Origin: Aphodosoma sp051870875
Lineage (GTDB): Bacteria > Bacteroidota > Bacteroidia > Bacteroidales > Paludibacteraceae
Assembly: GCA_051870875.1 (NCBI GenBank)
Contig: JBJECG010000059.1
Span: forward strand, 1-64,000
Length of the DNA: 64,000 bases
Reading direction: 5' to 3'
Positions 26,049 through 35,577 of this stretch are shown here, piece after piece. Under the pieces are notes generated by a model that was not told the origin of the DNA, ran no database searches, and saw only the letters and a program-made list of their open reading frames with translations. Position 1 is the stretch's first letter. Each line of letters opens with the position of its first letter. The position numbers and the translations under genes are program-made.

Positions 26049-26741
26049 TCAGTGTCTGGAATCTACCTGATGCAGGAGAATTCCGGCGAGAAGGAGGTCT
26101 GAGGGTGTGGTGATTTTGATATTGCCGGCATTGCCGGTGACTGTGGCAATGGTATGACCTGCAGCTTCGACCACCGACGCATCATCGGTGAAATGGGGGG
26201 AAAACGGCTGTCTGTAGGCTGCGGTGATGATGTCACGACGGAAACATTGTGGTGTCTGGACGGAAAGATATTCGCTGCGAGTCACAGCCCGGGTTGTGCC
26301 GTCAGGATCAATATGGCGGAGCGATTCAGCCGGTACCGTAACAGGTACGGCACTGCCATGCTCGGCGGCGGCAGTGAAACAGGCATCGATAGTCCCGACA
26401 GATACCAACGGACGCACACCATCGTGAATACCTACAACTTCAATGCCGTCAGACAAGGCATCCAGTCCGTTGGACACGGAGAAAAACCGCTCACTGCCTC
26501 CTGACACCACCTGATGGGCAATTGAGAACGAGTGCCCGTCACACAGTTCGCGCCAATAGCCGTGATACTCCGCAGGCAGCACCACTATAATCTGTATTGC
26601 AGGGTCATAGGAATGGAATCGTCCGACAGTGTGCATGAGCACAGGTGTACCGTTGACAGGCAGGAACTGTTTCGGGATGCGGCTTCCCATCCGTCGTCCG
26701 CATCCTCCGGCTACTATTATAACGGCTTTTTCCATTGTCAT
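26049..26741 (-). CDS. ispD: 2-C-methyl-D-erythritol 4-phosphate cytidylyltransferase
   Basis: This 230-residue enzyme forms CDP-methylerythritol from CTP and MEP in the non-mevalonate isoprenoid pathway. Visible motifs are the CTP-binding VIIVAGGCGRRMGSRIPKQF at the N-terminus, GSERFFSVSNGL near residue 80, HDGVRPLVS near 105 and TPQCFRRD near 165, closing with GNAGNIKITTPSDL. Length is normal. ATG 26735 two codons later is an alternative start. It lies 5 bases after the polyprenyl synthase gene, so isoprenoid precursor and chain-elongation genes form one unit. Confidence 0.95.
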   Translation of the reverse strand: MTMEKAVIIVAGGCGRRMGSRIPKQFLPVNGTPVLMHTVGRFHSYDPAIQIIVVLPAEYHGYWRELCDGHSFSIAHQVVSGGSERFFSVSNGLDALSDGIEVVGIHDGVRPLVSVGTIDACFTAAAEHGSAVPVTVPAESLRHIDPDGTTRAVTRSEYLSVQTPQCFRRDIITAAYRQPFSPHFTDDASVVEAAGHTIATVTGNAGNIKITTPSDLLLAGILLHQVDSRH

Positions 26742-26746
26742 AACAT

Positions 26747-27742
26747 TTATTTCGTACGGTTGGCCACATAGTCGACAAGCCCCGTCATAGCCTGGCGGAC
26801 AGGAGAATCGGCGAACGCATCTTCCAATATCCCTACAGCCTGCCGTTTGTACCGGTCAAGGCATTGCGAAGCATATTCTATACCACCCTTCTGTGCCACC
26901 AACGCACCGATATTGTAGAAGAAATCCTCGGTGAAATGGGCGTTTTTTACTGCTTCGAGTATTGAAATGGCATCGGAATGCGGCAGCTGTTCCATAGCGT
27001 GGAGCAGCGGGAGGGTGATTTTGCCTTCACGTATGTCATTGAGAGTAGGTTTGCCTATTTTGGCATTGGGGGTATAATCGAATATATCGTCCTTTATCTG
27101 GAAACATATACCGATCAGGTCGGCAAACCGGTGCAGCGCATTGTACAGTACATCAGAGGCATTGACACTCAGAGCCGCCGATTGTGCGCTTACATCGAAA
27201 AGGATGGCCGTCTTTTTGCGGATAACATCAATGTAGTCCTCCTCCGAAGGAATTGAATAAGCATACTGCAGCTGCAGCAGTTCTCCACGTGCAAGGGTAG
27301 TACCTAAATAAGAAAGGAATTTGTACTGCCGGATATCATCTGTGTCGGAAGCGAATTTGATGGCTTTGCTCAGCAGATAATCGCCCGCCAGTACGGCAGT
27401 CTTGTTTTCAAACAGTTTGTTTACCGACGGCTGGTTGCGCCGTACCATAGTATTGTCGACAACGTCATCGTGTATAAGGGAAGCCGTATGGAGCAGTTCG
27501 AGAGCCGTAGCCATGCGGTATGACGTGATGTTCGGTGTACCGCATAATTTTGCACAGAGGATGAAAAAGAGAGGGCGTACCTGTTTCCCCTTCTGGTTTT
27601 TCACATGGTTGAGCACGGATCGTATCAGTACTTCATCTGCCGAGAAAGCCGACTCGAAAAGAGTCTGGAACTCGATGAATTCACTGGAAACTGACGCTCT
27701 GATGTCGTCTATCGTCATAAACCGGCTACTGGGATCAATCAT
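26747..27742 (-). CDS. polyprenyl diphosphate synthase
   Basis: A 331-residue trans-prenyltransferase. The first aspartate-rich motif is IHDDVVDN (near residue 90) and the second KDDIFDY (near 217), with GKQVRPLF before the first. It condenses isopentenyl diphosphate onto allylic primers; long-chain products feed menaquinone synthesis in Bacteroidota. Chain length cannot be told reliably by eye, so I give no octaprenyl or solanesyl name. The start codon overlaps the stop of uvrB by 4 bases (ATGA type), showing translational coupling. Confidence 0.93.
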   Translation of the reverse strand: MIDPSSRFMTIDDIRASVSSEFIEFQTLFESAFSADEVLIRSVLNHVKNQKGKQVRPLFFILCAKLCGTPNITSYRMATALELLHTASLIHDDVVDNTMVRRNQPSVNKLFENKTAVLAGDYLLSKAIKFASDTDDIRQYKFLSYLGTTLARGELLQLQYAYSIPSEEDYIDVIRKKTAILFDVSAQSAALSVNASDVLYNALHRFADLIGICFQIKDDIFDYTPNAKIGKPTLNDIREGKITLPLLHAMEQLPHSDAISILEAVKNAHFTEDFFYNIGALVAQKGGIEYASQCLDRYKRQAVGILEDAFADSPVRQAMTGLVDYVANRTK

Positions 27743-29796
27743 ATCTTTGAGTCGTTTTTTTGTTTCAACAAATCTTCAAGCCTTATCATCTCGTCACGCC
27801 ATTGGGCGGCCTCGATAAATTCAAGTTTTCCGGCAGCCTCTTCCATACGGCGTTTTGCCGATGCCGCCGATCTGGCTATATCATCGGCACTCATGTAACC
27901 TACGACCGGCTCGGCCGCAATAGGCACGGCACTGTAGTCCGGTTCGATGTACGGACGCGGAGATGCCGGTTTCGGTTTATGCCTGTCGGCAGATGCAGAC
28001 ACATCGGCAAGGGCAGATACCCGCTGTGATGCGACGGCATGCGGGACTATATTGTGTTCGGCATTGTAACGCAACTGCTTTTCCCGGCGTCGGGCAGTTT
28101 CGTCAATGGTAAGCTGCATCGATTCAGTGACTGTATCGGCATACATTATGGCCTTGCCGTTGAGATGACGCGCCGCACGCCCCACTGTCTGTGTCAGCGA
28201 ACGATGACTGCGGAGAAATCCCTCTTTGTCGGCATCCAATATCGCCACAAGCGACACTTGAGGCAGGTCGAGGCCTTCACGGAGGAGATTCACACCAATC
28301 AGTACATCGAACATTCCCGCCCGCAATTCGTCGAGTATCTTCACACGCTCCAGAGTGTCGATGTCCGAATGTATGTAATTGCACCGTACACCGTTTTTCT
28401 CCAAATATGCGTTCAGTTCCTCGGCCATACGTTTGGTAAGGGTGGTGACCAGCACACGTTCGTCACGTTCGGCCCGTACCACAATCTCCTCCATCAGGTC
28501 ATCGATCTGGTTGAGTGTGGGACGGACTTCTATTTCGGGGTCAAGCAGTCCGGTAGGACGAATGACCTGCTCCACTATCACGCCACCGGACTTGGCAAGC
28601 TCGAAATCGGCAGGCGTAGCACTTACATACATGGCGTTGTGTACCAGAGATTCAAACTCCTCGAATTTCAACGGACGGTTGTCCATGGCGGACTCAAGCC
28701 GGAACCCGTACTGGACCAGATTCTTTTTCCGGGCTGCATCGCCACCATACATGGCACGTATCTGCGGTATAGTCACGTGACTTTCATCTATTATCAGCAG
28801 AAAATCTTCAGGGAAATAGTCGAGCAGACAGAACGGGCGCGATCCGTGGGGGCGTTTGTCGAAATACCGGCTGTAGTTCTCCACGCCCGAACAATAGCCT
28901 ACTTCCTTTATCATCTCAAGGTCGTAATTCACACGCTCCTGCAAGCGTTTTGCCTCATACGGTTTACCCATATCAATGAATTGCTGCACCTCCCGTCCGA
29001 GGTCAAGGGCTATCTGGTCGATGGCATAATCGATTCTTTCCTTGGTAGTCACGAATATATTGGCCGGATAGATATTGTATTCGTCAAACCGCTGCTGGCG
29101 TTGCAGTGTGACAGGGTCAAGGATTTCGATGGCCTCGAGTTCGTCATCCCAAAACGACAGTCGGATGATACATTCGGCGTAAGCGGGATAAATGTCGATG
29201 GTATCGCCTTTCACCCGGAAGTTGCCCCGATTGAGTTCTATTTCGTTGCGTGTATACTGTGCACCCACCAACCGCAGCAGCAGATCCTGGCGAGAATAGG
29301 TTTTGCCTGCATGCAAGCTGATACAATTGTCGTGAAAATCAGCCGGATTGCCTATACCATACAGGCACGAGACAGACGAAACGACTACCACATCCCTGCG
29401 TCCTGACAGCAGTGCAGCAGTAGCCGAAAGTCGTAAACGGTCGATTTCATCGTTGATAGCAAGGTCTTTTTCTATATAAGTGTCAGATACCGGCAGATAT
29501 GCCTCAGGTTGGTAATAATCGTAGTACGATACGAAATATTCCACTGCGTTATGAGGGAAAAAGCTCTTGAATTCGGAGTACAGCTGTGCAGCCAAAGTCT
29601 TGTTGTGGGACAGGATAAGTACCGGCCTGTTGAGATTGGCTATTACGTTTGCCATGGTAAACGTCTTGCCGGATCCTGTCACACCCAACAAAGTCTGGTA
29701 ATGCACGCCTGAACGGAATCCCTCCGTCAACTGGCGGATGGCTTCCGGCTGGTCACCTGTAGGCGCATACTCCGATGTCAGCTCAAACTGTTTCAC
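27739..29796 (-). CDS. uvrB: UvrABC system protein B (excinuclease helicase subunit)
   Basis: A 685-residue UvrB. Walker A GVTGSGKTFTMAN near residue 39, the beta-hairpin region YYDYYQPEAYLPVSDTYIEK near residue 92, LLIIDESHVTIPQIRAMY near 333, REGLDLPQVSLVAILDADKE near 507 and QTVGRAARH. The C-terminal UVR domain for UvrC binding is present (RRMEEAAGKLEFIEAAQWRD). It verifies DNA damage and loads UvrC in nucleotide excision repair. The start codon is GTG at 29796. Gene order uvrB, prenyl synthase, ispD suggests one transcript. Confidence 0.97.
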   Translation of the reverse strand: MKQFELTSEYAPTGDQPEAIRQLTEGFRSGVHYQTLLGVTGSGKTFTMANVIANLNRPVLILSHNKTLAAQLYSEFKSFFPHNAVEYFVSYYDYYQPEAYLPVSDTYIEKDLAINDEIDRLRLSATAALLSGRRDVVVVSSVSCLYGIGNPADFHDNCISLHAGKTYSRQDLLLRLVGAQYTRNEIELNRGNFRVKGDTIDIYPAYAECIIRLSFWDDELEAIEILDPVTLQRQQRFDEYNIYPANIFVTTKERIDYAIDQIALDLGREVQQFIDMGKPYEAKRLQERVNYDLEMIKEVGYCSGVENYSRYFDKRPHGSRPFCLLDYFPEDFLLIIDESHVTIPQIRAMYGGDAARKKNLVQYGFRLESAMDNRPLKFEEFESLVHNAMYVSATPADFELAKSGGVIVEQVIRPTGLLDPEIEVRPTLNQIDDLMEEIVVRAERDERVLVTTLTKRMAEELNAYLEKNGVRCNYIHSDIDTLERVKILDELRAGMFDVLIGVNLLREGLDLPQVSLVAILDADKEGFLRSHRSLTQTVGRAARHLNGKAIMYADTVTESMQLTIDETARRREKQLRYNAEHNIVPHAVASQRVSALADVSASADRHKPKPASPRPYIEPDYSAVPIAAEPVVGYMSADDIARSAASAKRRMEEAAGKLEFIEAAQWRDEMIRLEDLLKQKNDSKI

Positions 29797-29837
29797 TGCG
29801 GTATATTCTTATGGTTTACAGCGGGTACAAACTTGTG

Positions 29838-30608
29838 TCATACAATGAATTTCACCTCTTTGAAGGCATACCGGCCAAGATGTCCGGATTTCTTCTCCAA
29901 CAAGGTGAGCATGCCTTGCGGGTTTATGCTTTCGATGGCTGCATCGAACACCCTGCCATCGGGTGTAGCGAAACGGTGGAATCCATTGCGGCGGTATAGG
30001 TGGCTCATGTAGAAATCATGCAGTTTTTTTACGATGGAACCGATGTTTTCTGCATTTTCCAATACGCTGTACAACGACAGTATATTGTCATATACTTGTT
30101 CAATTATCGCCTTGCGGTCATGGTCATGCCCTGACAATTGCTTCAGACTGGCAGGATTTGGCGCATCACCGGCAAAAGCCGTTTGGTTTATGTTGATGCC
30201 TACACCTATTATACTGTCTGCCAAGACATCGCCACACAGCGAATTTTCAATCAATATCCCGCATATTTTACGATTCCCTACATATATGTCGTTGGGCCAT
30301 TTTATTTCGATTTCATCGGTTATTTCAGGCTGCAAAGCTTCCAGAATTGCCTGTGTCACAATCTCGGTAATGACAAACTGCGACTGCGGCGGTACGGCAG
30401 TCGGATGCAGCATGATGGAAAACAGAAGGTTTTTGCCTCGTTCGCTTTCCCACCTGTTTGCAGCCTGCCCGTGACCGCTTGTCTGGAAATCGGTTATAAG
30501 GCAGTATCCGTGAGGCAGCGGAGCGGATTCATCCAAACGGCGTATCTCGGAGTTTGTCGAATCCGTTTCAGGCGTAAAGTATATCATATCGTTTATCGGT
30601 ACAGTCAT
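29838..30608 (-). CDS. birA: biotin-[acetyl-CoA-carboxylase] ligase
   Basis: A 256-residue biotin protein ligase lacking the N-terminal repressor HTH, so ligase-only. Landmarks: TDSTNSEIRRL, the biotinyl-AMP loop SGHGQAANRWESERGKNLLF near residue 47, IKWPNDIYVGNRKICGILIE near 105 and GVGININQT. The typical GRG(R)G loop reads GHGQA here, a conservative variation. It charges biotin onto carboxylase carrier proteins. Its start overlaps the stop of the upstream PBP4-like gene by 4 bases, so both are coupled. Confidence 0.94.
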   Translation of the reverse strand: MTVPINDMIYFTPETDSTNSEIRRLDESAPLPHGYCLITDFQTSGHGQAANRWESERGKNLLFSIMLHPTAVPPQSQFVITEIVTQAILEALQPEITDEIEIKWPNDIYVGNRKICGILIENSLCGDVLADSIIGVGININQTAFAGDAPNPASLKQLSGHDHDRKAIIEQVYDNILSLYSVLENAENIGSIVKKLHDFYMSHLYRRNGFHRFATPDGRVFDAAIESINPQGMLTLLEKKSGHLGRYAFKEVKFIV

Positions 30609-32023
30609 CTGGCATCACGTACAAGCCAATATTCTATTATTTTGCGGATGTCGCGGCGTGAACAGGCATAATCGTTGACCATAACGGTGAATGCGTATCT
30701 GCGGCCGCTGTCGGGCATAATATAGCCGCTGTAACACTGTACCCCGCTGATGCTTCCGCTTTTTACCTTCGCCTTACCTTCCAGCACCGTGCCACGCAGC
30801 AATCCGCATACAGTACCCTCCTTACCGGCTGCCGGCAGCGAATTGTAGAACTGCTGCCAGTTAGGGCTTTTGCTCATGTACACCAGTATGTCTGTCAATA
30901 AACCGGCATTGAAACTGTTCTGCGGAGCAAGTCCGCATCCGTCATACAGAAACATAGAACTGATGTCGACACCCTTACCTTTCCAGAAACGTTTTACCGC
31001 TGCTACCGACATGGCAGACGTAGCCGACACAGGCAGGTTGCCGGGATTGCCCAGACGGCGGAACGTCAGTTCGGCATAGAGGTTGTTGCTTTTGAAATTG
31101 GTAAGCCTTATGATGTCTGACAGCGGACGTGACCGGTTTGTGTATATAGTGTCGGTACTGGCATGTACCGAAGCACCGGTCATGGCTTTGCCACCGATAT
31201 TTATACCTCGGTCAGCAAGGGATCTGTACAACTCGACAGCTACCAACAGCGGTGGGTTGCTGATGCTGGCTTTTACCACATAGTTGTTCCGGCCGGCACT
31301 CATGCAACCTTGCAGAATGCGCTGGCGGCTGTATGGCGAACAGAATACCACCACGCTGTCATTGGGTATGAGCGGCACCGTTATTTCGTTGACAGTGTGC
31401 ATGTCGGGCAGTTCGGGCCAGATACTGATAATCTGCGGCCGTGTACCGCTCCTGCCGCTTTTCAGAGTGATGATCGAGGTATTGTCGTATGCCGACAGGC
31501 CGTATGCACCGGCTCCATAGTGATGGCCGATGTCTTCCCAACTCCATTTCAACGGCACGGGACTGTTGTCCAAACATCCGGCATACGCTATGACATTGCC
31601 TGTTATCCGGCGAATGCCGTACCGTTGTATGGCGGAGGCAAAAACCGATATGAAGTTGCGGTTGCCGAGAAATACAGAACCCAATGTAGGGTCGGCACCA
31701 CCCCTTATTATCAGGTTTCCGTCAAGAGTCCCGTCCGGTTGCAGTACACCGTCGGTCTCGATGTACGTATCGAAAGTAAAGTCCGGGCCAAGCAGTTCAA
31801 GTGCTGTAGCCGTTGTGATAAGTTTGGTGACGGAAGCCGGAGTGGCACACTTCGAACTGTTGCGCGATGCCACCACACTGCCAGTCTCCAAATCCACCAT
31901 CTTATAGCTTATCACAGCCGACTGCAGTGCTGCGGCAGTATCGACAGACAGAGGTTTGCTACTGGCAGAAACAGTGACGCCGACCGCCAAGGTACATACG
32001 AGTAACAATACCATTAGTTTCAT
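30605..32023 (-). CDS. dacB: D-alanyl-D-alanine carboxypeptidase/endopeptidase, PBP4 (S13) family
   Basis: A periplasmic 472-residue S13 peptidase. Catalytic motifs are S64-x-x-K (ASVTKL), S312-x-N (SNN) and the K421-SG triad (VKSGSI). The large insert between the first two motifs is typical of PBP4-type enzymes, which trim or open peptidoglycan peptide links. The start is set at ATG 32023, giving a clean signal peptide (MKLMVLLLVCTLAVGVTVSA); the frame extends to 32083 with further ATGs. Coupled to birA downstream by a 4-base overlap. Confidence 0.93.
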   Translation of the reverse strand: MKLMVLLLVCTLAVGVTVSASSKPLSVDTAAALQSAVISYKMVDLETGSVVASRNSSKCATPASVTKLITTATALELLGPDFTFDTYIETDGVLQPDGTLDGNLIIRGGADPTLGSVFLGNRNFISVFASAIQRYGIRRITGNVIAYAGCLDNSPVPLKWSWEDIGHHYGAGAYGLSAYDNTSIITLKSGRSGTRPQIISIWPELPDMHTVNEITVPLIPNDSVVVFCSPYSRQRILQGCMSAGRNNYVVKASISNPPLLVAVELYRSLADRGINIGGKAMTGASVHASTDTIYTNRSRPLSDIIRLTNFKSNNLYAELTFRRLGNPGNLPVSATSAMSVAAVKRFWKGKGVDISSMFLYDGCGLAPQNSFNAGLLTDILVYMSKSPNWQQFYNSLPAAGKEGTVCGLLRGTVLEGKAKVKSGSISGVQCYSGYIMPDSGRRYAFTVMVNDYACSRRDIRKIIEYWLVRDAR

Positions 32024-32238
32024 TACAAGCAACTTACAGAAATCAGTTCGCATCAAGCCAATCACAAAAATCAATTTATACATCAAACGACATCAATTTT
32101 TCCAACCGCAAAATGAATTTTACAGTCAATTTCCACCGGGCTTATAATGTGCAAGCCAACCAACTGCAAATCCACAAAACAGGCCGCCAAAGATTGCCGG
32201 GCGGAAGATGCCACCGTAACGACACCGCCTGAACAGGA

Positions 32239-32850
32239 CTACAATGCAATCAGAAGCCAGACTGCCGCCACGCAAACAAAACCGGCAAGCCAACCGCAGA
32301 ATGCCTGACCCGACGAGCAGGCACCGACGGTGATACGGGACCATGCAACCATTCCTCCGAGCAATATCCAAACGGAAAGCTCAAATAGCAGAGGTATGCA
32401 GAATATATACGAGTAGGCGAATACCGCACCCGTCACGCCCCCCATTCCGCTCATATGGGCACTGATTTCCCATCTGAAATTACAAAGCATGGCCACAAGC
32501 ACCGTCATTGCAGCACCTATCATTGGTGCCAGATACAACACCGACAGCCCAATCCTGTACAGCCACAATATACAGCCCGCATATCCAAGCAGGGCAATAC
32601 AATACGGCACGGTGCGTTCGGTCCGTTCGGACACAAAGGCGTCGTGTATCCGCCCCATCCACATACCAAGGCTGACAACCGTTGCAGGCACCACAGTTGT
32701 TGTAAGAAACACCACAATCAGTATTGCAAATTTCGATGAAACCGTCAATTCCTTCAACAGTATGTCGCCATGCAGCAACATCAATGTACCGAACAGAGTC
32801 ATGAATACAGGCTGGAATATGGCCGATATTATCTTCGCTGCGGTGTTCAT
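32239..32850 (-). CDS. PAP2-like integral membrane protein
   Basis: A 203-residue protein with about six membrane segments. WEISAHMSGMGGVTGAVFA near residue 126 and SRITVGACSSGQAFCGWLAG near residue 168 look like the second and third phosphatase motifs of PAP2 enzymes. However, the usual catalytic Ser-Gly-His and Ser-Arg-x5-His patterns are only partly kept (the third has SR but no His after it). It may be a degenerate lipid phosphatase-like protein. It lies 13 bases after rpoN. Confidence 0.65.
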   Translation of the reverse strand: MNTAAKIISAIFQPVFMTLFGTLMLLHGDILLKELTVSSKFAILIVVFLTTTVVPATVVSLGMWMGRIHDAFVSERTERTVPYCIALLGYAGCILWLYRIGLSVLYLAPMIGAAMTVLVAMLCNFRWEISAHMSGMGGVTGAVFAYSYIFCIPLLFELSVWILLGGMVAWSRITVGACSSGQAFCGWLAGFVCVAAVWLLIAL

Positions 32851-32863
32851 GGACGGAAAAGCA

Positions 32864-34336
32864 TTAGAACTGACGGCGCAGACGGGCCATCGGTATATTG
32901 AGCTGTTCTCGATATTTCGCCACTGTACGGCGCGCTATCTTGTATCCTTTTTTGTTGAGCAGCTCGGTAAGTTTGTCGTCAGCTATCGGATTCTGCTTGT
33001 CTTCGGCTTCGATGGCCTCTCGTATTATGAGTTTTATCTCCTTTGTCGACACCTCTTCACCCTCATGGGTTGCCATGCCTTCGGAAAAGAAATGTTTCAA
33101 CGGAATCACCCCCCATTCGGTATCGACATATTTGCTGCTGCTTACGCGCGATATTGTGCTTATGTCGAATCCCGTCCGCTCTGCCACATCTTTCAGCCGC
33201 ATGGGGCGGAGCTGTTTGTCATCGCCGGTCAGAAAGAATTCGCGCTGCATATCCACTATTGTACGCATTGTACTAATAAGCGTATTATTGCGCTGGTTGA
33301 TGAGTTCGATGAACCAGCGTGCAGACTCCATCTTCTGTTTTGCAAACATCATGGCGTCACGGCGTTCGCGCGTCTGGTTCTTGCTGTTCGACAACTCGTT
33401 TACCATAAGCGAGAATTCGGGGTTGACACGCAGCTCAGGTATGTTGTGGTTGTTGAGTGCTACAGTGATGTCCCTGCCGTTGTTTTCAACGATAAAATCG
33501 GGTGTTATTGTCTGTACAGACGATAACATGCCATTGCCGAAATTGGCTCCGGGATTAGGATTGAGTCTGCGTATGATACGCAATGCCTCTTCGATGGTAT
33601 CATGGTCCGTACCTATACGTTGCGTAAGAAGTCCGAACTGCTTCTTTGCCAGCAAATCGAAATATTTATCCACTATACGAAGTGCCACGGCAGTTGCCTT
33701 TGTCCGGAATTCCGGCTCGATGGCTCTGAGCTGTATGGACAGACATTCGCGCAAGTCCCTCGCACCGACGCCAAGCGGATCCAAAGTCTGGATTATTTGC
33801 AGTGCGTTCAGCATATCGCCGTCCGACACACTGCCCCCGGCCGTCAAAGTCATGTCGTCAACAAGCTTCTCTATGTCGCGCCGCAAATATCCGTCACCGT
33901 CTATATTTCCTATGATGTATTGGCAGAGCTGTCTGGTATGTTCATCCGTATCCAACATGTTGAGCTGGTCGGTAAGGTATTCTGCAAGGTCAGGGCCGGA
34001 AGTCTGCTCCCGCGAGTAAGTGCTGTCTTCCGCACTGTGGTTGTTGGTGTTCAATCGGTATGACGGTATGTCGTCAGGAATGTCATCGTTGTCGCCGTTC
34101 CAGGCCCAGTCCGCATCGGGTGTAAGCGAGGCATCGGATTCCGAACCTACAAAATCATCCAGTCCGTCATCGTTTTTCCCGTCTTCGGAAGCCGCTTCAA
34201 GAGCCGGATTGTCCATCAACTCATCATTGATTTTTTGTTCAAGTTCCACAGTAGGATATTCGAGCATCTTTATCACCTGCATCTGCATAGGCGATATTTT
34301 CTGTTGGAGTTTTATATTGAGCTGCTGTTTGAGCAT
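32864..34336 (-). CDS. rpoN: RNA polymerase sigma-54 factor
   Basis: A 490-residue RpoN. The N-terminal Gln-rich region I is clear (KQQLNIKLQQKISPMQMQVI), an acidic region II follows (about residues 45-110), then the core-binding domain. The C-terminal HTH and RpoN box end in ARRTVAKYREQLNIPMARLR, matching the ARRTVxKYRE signature. It directs polymerase to -24/-12 promoters under activator control. No enhancer-binding activator gene is in the window. Confidence 0.97.
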   Translation of the reverse strand: MLKQQLNIKLQQKISPMQMQVIKMLEYPTVELEQKINDELMDNPALEAASEDGKNDDGLDDFVGSESDASLTPDADWAWNGDNDDIPDDIPSYRLNTNNHSAEDSTYSREQTSGPDLAEYLTDQLNMLDTDEHTRQLCQYIIGNIDGDGYLRRDIEKLVDDMTLTAGGSVSDGDMLNALQIIQTLDPLGVGARDLRECLSIQLRAIEPEFRTKATAVALRIVDKYFDLLAKKQFGLLTQRIGTDHDTIEEALRIIRRLNPNPGANFGNGMLSSVQTITPDFIVENNGRDITVALNNHNIPELRVNPEFSLMVNELSNSKNQTRERRDAMMFAKQKMESARWFIELINQRNNTLISTMRTIVDMQREFFLTGDDKQLRPMRLKDVAERTGFDISTISRVSSSKYVDTEWGVIPLKHFFSEGMATHEGEEVSTKEIKLIIREAIEAEDKQNPIADDKLTELLNKKGYKIARRTVAKYREQLNIPMARLRRQF

Positions 34337-34396
34337 GACTGATATCTATTCTAATATTCTTCCAATGAAAATGAACAATACGTTTACCGTACAGTG

Positions 34397-34984
34397 TTAT
34401 TTGCGGATAAGATCCATAAACTCTTCACGTGTCTTGGCCACTTCAAACGCTCCGGTGAAATCACTCGTTATAGTGGTCGAATCCTGCTTCTGCACGCCGC
34501 GCATCTGCATGCACATGTGCTGCGCCTCTACCACCACCATCACGCCGAGAGGATTAAGGGTATCCTGTATGCAGTTCTTGATTTGCATGGTCAGGCGTTC
34601 CTGCAGCTGAAGCCTGTGTGAGAATACATCTACCACCCTGGCTATCTTGCTCAGTCCCGTCACATGATGGCGCGGGATATACGCCACATGCACTTTGCCG
34701 TAAAACGGCAGCATGTGATGTTCGCAAAGCGAGTAAAACTCTATGTCTTTCACCAACACCATCTGATGATAGTCTTCATGAAACATAGCCGAACGGAGTA
34801 TCTCTTCAGGATTCTGGAAGTAACCCTGAGTCACAAACTGCATGGCTTTTGCCACACGCATAGGAGTCTTGACCAAACCTTCGCGATCTACGTCTTCACC
34901 AAGCAGACGTATTATCTCGGCGTAGTGTCCGGCTATCTGTTCCGTTACGGCCATCTGTTCCGGCAATGTTATGAAATCACTCAT
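34397..34984 (-). CDS. folE: GTP cyclohydrolase I
   Basis: A 195-residue FolE converting GTP to dihydroneopterin triphosphate, the first step of folate synthesis. Zinc ligand motif SLCEHHMLPFYGKVHVAYIP near residue 85 (C87, H90), GLSKIARVVDVFSHRLQLQE near 115 and the later Cys in EAQHMCMQMRG. ATG 34984 is preferred; the frame continues to a TTG at 35005 inside the SPOR gene. It lies 10 bases after the SPOR gene stop, so the two are probably cotranscribed. Confidence 0.96.
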   Translation of the reverse strand: MSDFITLPEQMAVTEQIAGHYAEIIRLLGEDVDREGLVKTPMRVAKAMQFVTQGYFQNPEEILRSAMFHEDYHQMVLVKDIEFYSLCEHHMLPFYGKVHVAYIPRHHVTGLSKIARVVDVFSHRLQLQERLTMQIKNCIQDTLNPLGVMVVVEAQHMCMQMRGVQKQDSTTITSDFTGAFEVAKTREEFMDLIRK

Positions 34985-34994
34985 TTCGTTATGA

Positions 34995-35513
34995 TTAAGG
35001 TACAAGCACTGTACTTGGTACTATATATGTCTCGGTTGCATAGTCGGGGAACTGTTCTATCATCCAGGCTCTGAGTTCCTGTGCCTTGTCATGAGAGGCA
35101 CAGTTGCCCACACGTACTTTCCAAAAAGGGGAAGTATAAGTGACATAGACATCAAGGGTAGGTTCTTTTGCCAAAAGTATATCCTTGATTTCAAAGGCCC
35201 GGTTGCGCGATGCCGTGCCGCGGTTGCCCGAAAATATCTGTATGCGGAACCCCTTCACTTCTCGAAGCCTGTCGTTTTCCACCTTGCGTATCATCTGTTC
35301 GATGGCAGGGGTATGTGTAACGCTGACCACAGCTCCGGTCCGGCTGTCGGGTATCGCCAGACGTGCAGAGACGCTGGCAGACACCGTTGCCGATGTATCG
35401 GCCTGTCCTGCCTCTTTGTATTCATTGTGCCGTTTCGCTGCACCCGTCATAACGGATGTACTCATCATGACAGCGGCCAGAATGGCTGTCGTTTTTAAGA
35501 TCAGACGCTTCAT
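34995..35513 (-). CDS. SPOR-domain periplasmic protein
   Basis: A 172-residue protein: signal peptide (KRLILKTTAILAAVMMSTSV), a Ser/Ala-rich linker, then a SPOR domain (residues about 85-170). The SPOR opening FRIQIFSGNRGTASRNRAFE and closing FWKVRVGNCASHDKAQELRA are clear. SPOR domains bind denuded glycan strands of septal peptidoglycan, so the protein should sit in the periplasm at division sites. Probably transcribed with folE. Confidence 0.88.
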   Translation of the reverse strand: MKRLILKTTAILAAVMMSTSVMTGAAKRHNEYKEAGQADTSATVSASVSARLAIPDSRTGAVVSVTHTPAIEQMIRKVENDRLREVKGFRIQIFSGNRGTASRNRAFEIKDILLAKEPTLDVYVTYTSPFWKVRVGNCASHDKAQELRAWMIEQFPDYATETYIVPSTVLVP

Positions 35514-35577
35514 GGTAGTGTAAATATCTCAATTAGTTTATATCATAGGTCCGCGCAACTGCAAGTCCCCGGTTGTG

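Noticed and set aside
28039..29406. Long plus-strand open frame (455 codons) opposite uvrB
   Set aside because: A shadow of uvrB; composition is not protein-like and it has no family landmarks.
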